Of a DNA stretch of 64,000 nt, positions 62,491 to 64,000 are shown in pieces. The notes under the pieces are model-generated. The model was not told the DNA's origin, searched no databases, and saw nothing but the letters and a program-made list of their open reading frames with translations. This DNA is from Sulfurospirillum tamanense (GTDB lineage: Bacteria > Campylobacterota > Campylobacteria > Campylobacterales > Campylobacteraceae). The stretch lies in contig NZ_JAFHKK010000004.1 in assembly GCF_016937535.1 (NCBI RefSeq), positions 1-64,000 of the forward strand, read 5' to 3'. A program made the position numbers and the translations under genes. How positions within the stretch are numbered: position 1 is the first letter of the stretch; the number at the start of each line of letters is the position of its first letter.

Positions 62491-63617
62491 CAAAAACAGC
62501 TTCCTTTATCTGGGGTTGAGCGCACTTGAATCTCAATCCCATTTTTCACGCAAATCTCCTTAACGATGCTTAGCCCAATCCCAAAACCCCCGCGAATCTC
62601 ATCTCCGCGAAAGTAACGCTGAAAAATAGCTTCCGTGTCCGCAATCCCCACGCCAGAATCACTGATGCACAACACGACTTTTTCCCCTTGACACAAAAGC
62701 TCAAGGTGGATACTCCCTTGGGCGGGCGTGTATTTGATGGCGTTAGAGAGGGTGTTATCTACAATCCGCTGCCACTCTTGGCGGTTAAGCAAAAGCATCA
62801 CATCTGGCGTGATTGCATGGGTTACATGTAAATGTTTCATAGCAACCATGTCGGCAAAAAAATCAAGGCGCGCTAAAAGTGCTTCTGAGGCACAAAAGGA
62901 TTCAAGGCGGTACTCTACCCGACGGTGCTTGATGAGGTATTCGATGTCCTCGTAGATTGTCGAAAGGGCAATCAACGCCGAATTCGCCCGCGAAATCGCT
63001 CGGTGCGGGCCGATGTGTTCGCCAAGCATTTCAAGGTTGAGGCGAATCACCCCTAGTGGCGTTTTCAGTTCATGCATGGCATCTTTGAAAAAACGGTCCA
63101 TTTGGCGCGCTGCTTCTTCAAAAGGCTGAATACTCCGAGATAAAATCAACAAAGAAAAAGCAAACACAAACACCCCCACTACGCCCACAAGCATGAGGGC
63201 GTCTAGCAACACCGCTGTGTACGAAAGGGGGCGTGAAACCACTAACGAATGGGCCCCAAGGCGATTAGGAGCAAGCAACACGCGGTGGCTTAACCGGCCT
63301 TTTAGTTTTGCCGTCCCCTCCCCTAGCACCACTTCATTCTCCTTTAGTAGCGAAAATAAAGGTTTCCCGTTTTTGTCAAAAATAGCAGATTCAAACAACA
63401 AAGAGCGCGGGTACACAAAGGTTGTAGTCTCTGGCCCGATTCCATAAATCGCCCGTTGCACCTCCAGGGCGTACGCTTTAAGTTCTTGTTCTTGTTGAAG
63501 TTGCGCGTGAGAAAGCGCCAAAGAGACATACGAATACAACGGAATAGCTGTCACAAACACCATCACAAAAGTGTAAAGCAGGGCGTACCCAAGGGCGCTT
63601 TTAGTGCTTTTTTTCAA
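62469..63617 (-). CDS. Sensor histidine kinase (OmpR-partner type)
   Basis: A 382-residue kinase with two membrane segments (about 9-30 and 136-158) around a small periplasmic domain. HisKA has MHELKTPLGVIRLNLEML (phospho-acceptor His about 187), and the ATPase domain has NTLSNAIKYT and GFGIGLSIVKEI. It overlaps by 17 bp the upstream response-regulator gene, its partner. The signal is unknown. A palindrome copy (62822-62831) encodes LHV. Confidence 0.9.
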   Translation of the reverse strand: MKKSTKSALGYALLYTFVMVFVTAIPLYSYVSLALSHAQLQQEQELKAYALEVQRAIYGIGPETTTFVYPRSLLFESAIFDKNGKPLFSLLKENEVVLGEGTAKLKGRLSHRVLLAPNRLGAHSLVVSRPLSYTAVLLDALMLVGVVGVFVFAFSLLILSRSIQPFEEAARQMDRFFKDAMHELKTPLGVIRLNLEMLGEHIGPHRAISRANSALIALSTIYEDIEYLIKHRRVEYRLESFCASEALLARLDFFADMVAMKHLHVTHAITPDVMLLLNRQEWQRIVDNTLSNAIKYTPAQGSIHLELLCQGEKVVLCISDSGVGIADTEAIFQRYFRGDEIRGGFGIGLSIVKEICVKNGIEIQVRSTPDKGSCFCYTFSAL

Positions 63618-64000
63618 TCACATACCCCTGCCCACGCACGTTCTTAATGAGCTCTTTGTGGGTCTTGTCGCGCAATTTTTTAATCGCCATGCGGATGTCG
63701 CTGTCGTTGACCTCTTGTCCATTCCACACGTATTCACGCAAAGCCTCAGGGCTTAAAATCTGGCCTAGGTTCTGGGCTAAAACACAGATGAGCTTTTGCT
63801 CGGTTTTTGTTAGCGCCACCTCCACTCCTTCGCGCTCTAGGACAAAACGCTCACAATGAAACCGCGTCGCCTCGCCTAGGGCAACCCACGCTCCCTTGGA
63901 GCTTTCAAAGCGACTCTTAAGCACCTGATTGACGCGGTATTTTAACTCTTTCATGGCAAAAGGTTTGCGCAAATAATCATTGCACCCAAGTTCGTACCCA
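63601..64000 (-). CDS. OmpR-family response regulator, C-terminal part (5' end beyond the window)
   Basis: The frame is open to the window edge. It begins in the receiver (YELGCNDYLRKPF, with the conserved Lys), so the phospho-acceptor part is missing from view. A winged-helix domain follows with TKTEQKLICVLAQNLGQILS, DSDIRMAIKKLRDKTHKELI and RGQGYVIEK. It should be read with the kinase at 62469-63617. Confidence 0.88.
   Translation of the reverse strand, partial: GYELGCNDYLRKPFAMKELKYRVNQVLKSRFESSKGAWVALGEATRFHCERFVLEREGVEVALTKTEQKLICVLAQNLGQILSPEALREYVWNGQEVNDSDIRMAIKKLRDKTHKELIKNVRGQGYVIEKKH

Noticed and set aside
1-64000. CRISPR arrays, tRNA or rRNA genes, prophage or insertion sequences
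   Set aside because: No regularly spaced repeats, no cloverleaf or rRNA-like stretches and no transposase, integrase or capsid frames were seen; the repeats present are the palindrome family and the structured elements.

Overview
This window reads as an ordinary stretch of chromosome from a free-living, flagellated Campylobacterota (Epsilonproteobacteria) species, probably close to Sulfurospirillum. The genus is an inference; the phylum is well supported. The evidence is gene content and gene order recalled from the group. The block mtaB-mscS-aroB-TrkA_C protein-tgt with an FtsH-like gene resembles the Helicobacter HP0281-HP0286 order. The blocks nth/peb4/fba, MBL/nadE/lpxK/thrC/kdsB, lipoprotein/cmoB/Cj0977-like and rpsO/Rrf2/flhA resemble Campylobacter orders. 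Genes are dense, with many ATGA or TGATG overlaps. No rRNA, tRNA, CRISPR array, phage or complete insertion sequence was found.

Layout. 1-1151: an AT-rich Fic gene coupled to a partial unknown gene, the only part that looks foreign. 1246-9410: FtsH-like pseudoprotease, mtaB, MscS channel, aroB, TrkA_C protein, tgt. 9407-12627: a diguanylate cyclase and hisD. 12771-17308: a potassium-uptake operon (33-residue membrane peptide, KdpDE-like two-component system, TrkA, TrkH). 17305-23168, minus strand: tautomerase, fliW, an OmpA/MotB-like and MotA-like pair, DUF445, fba and a PEB4-type chaperone. 23230-30149: nth, two regulators, redoxin, pepD, lipoprotein, cmoB, a Cj0977-like flagellar co-regulated gene, MBL hydrolase. 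30302-41676: nadE, a DegT-fold enzyme, lpxK, an HD-GYP protein, argB-cutA-thrC-kdsB, an amino-acid ABC pair, flavin reductase, lipoprotein, YgbA-like protein. 41695-51935: suhB, an unknown, dsbD, a large D-lactate dehydrogenase, ppk2, a GGDEF-EAL protein, nitroreductase. 52072-56589, minus strand: the HrcA/CIRCE heat-shock operon, an XRE regulator with a coupled 43-residue protein, and rpsO. 56772-64000: Rrf2 regulator, flhA, DHH phosphoesterase, small proteins, cmoA, a GGDEF protein and an OmpR-type two-component system cut by the window end.

The strongest unexplained signal is a palindromic 10-mer, TTACATGTAA (often extended to CTTTACATGTAAAG). I counted 27 exact copies by eye plus several one-mismatch copies, where about 0.1 is expected by chance. 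It lies both between genes and inside many unrelated reading frames, and sometimes forms inverted pairs (hairpins) after stop codons. It looks like a genome-wide iterated palindrome, comparable in distribution to DNA uptake sequences or HIP1.

A second signal is a structured intergenic repeat of about 80 bp, in two tandem pairs (20351-20533 and 53981-54150). All four copies have the same orientation relative to their genes, and one copy has compensatory changes in a 5-bp stem. A third is a perfect sigma-28 promoter in front of the Cj0977-like gene.
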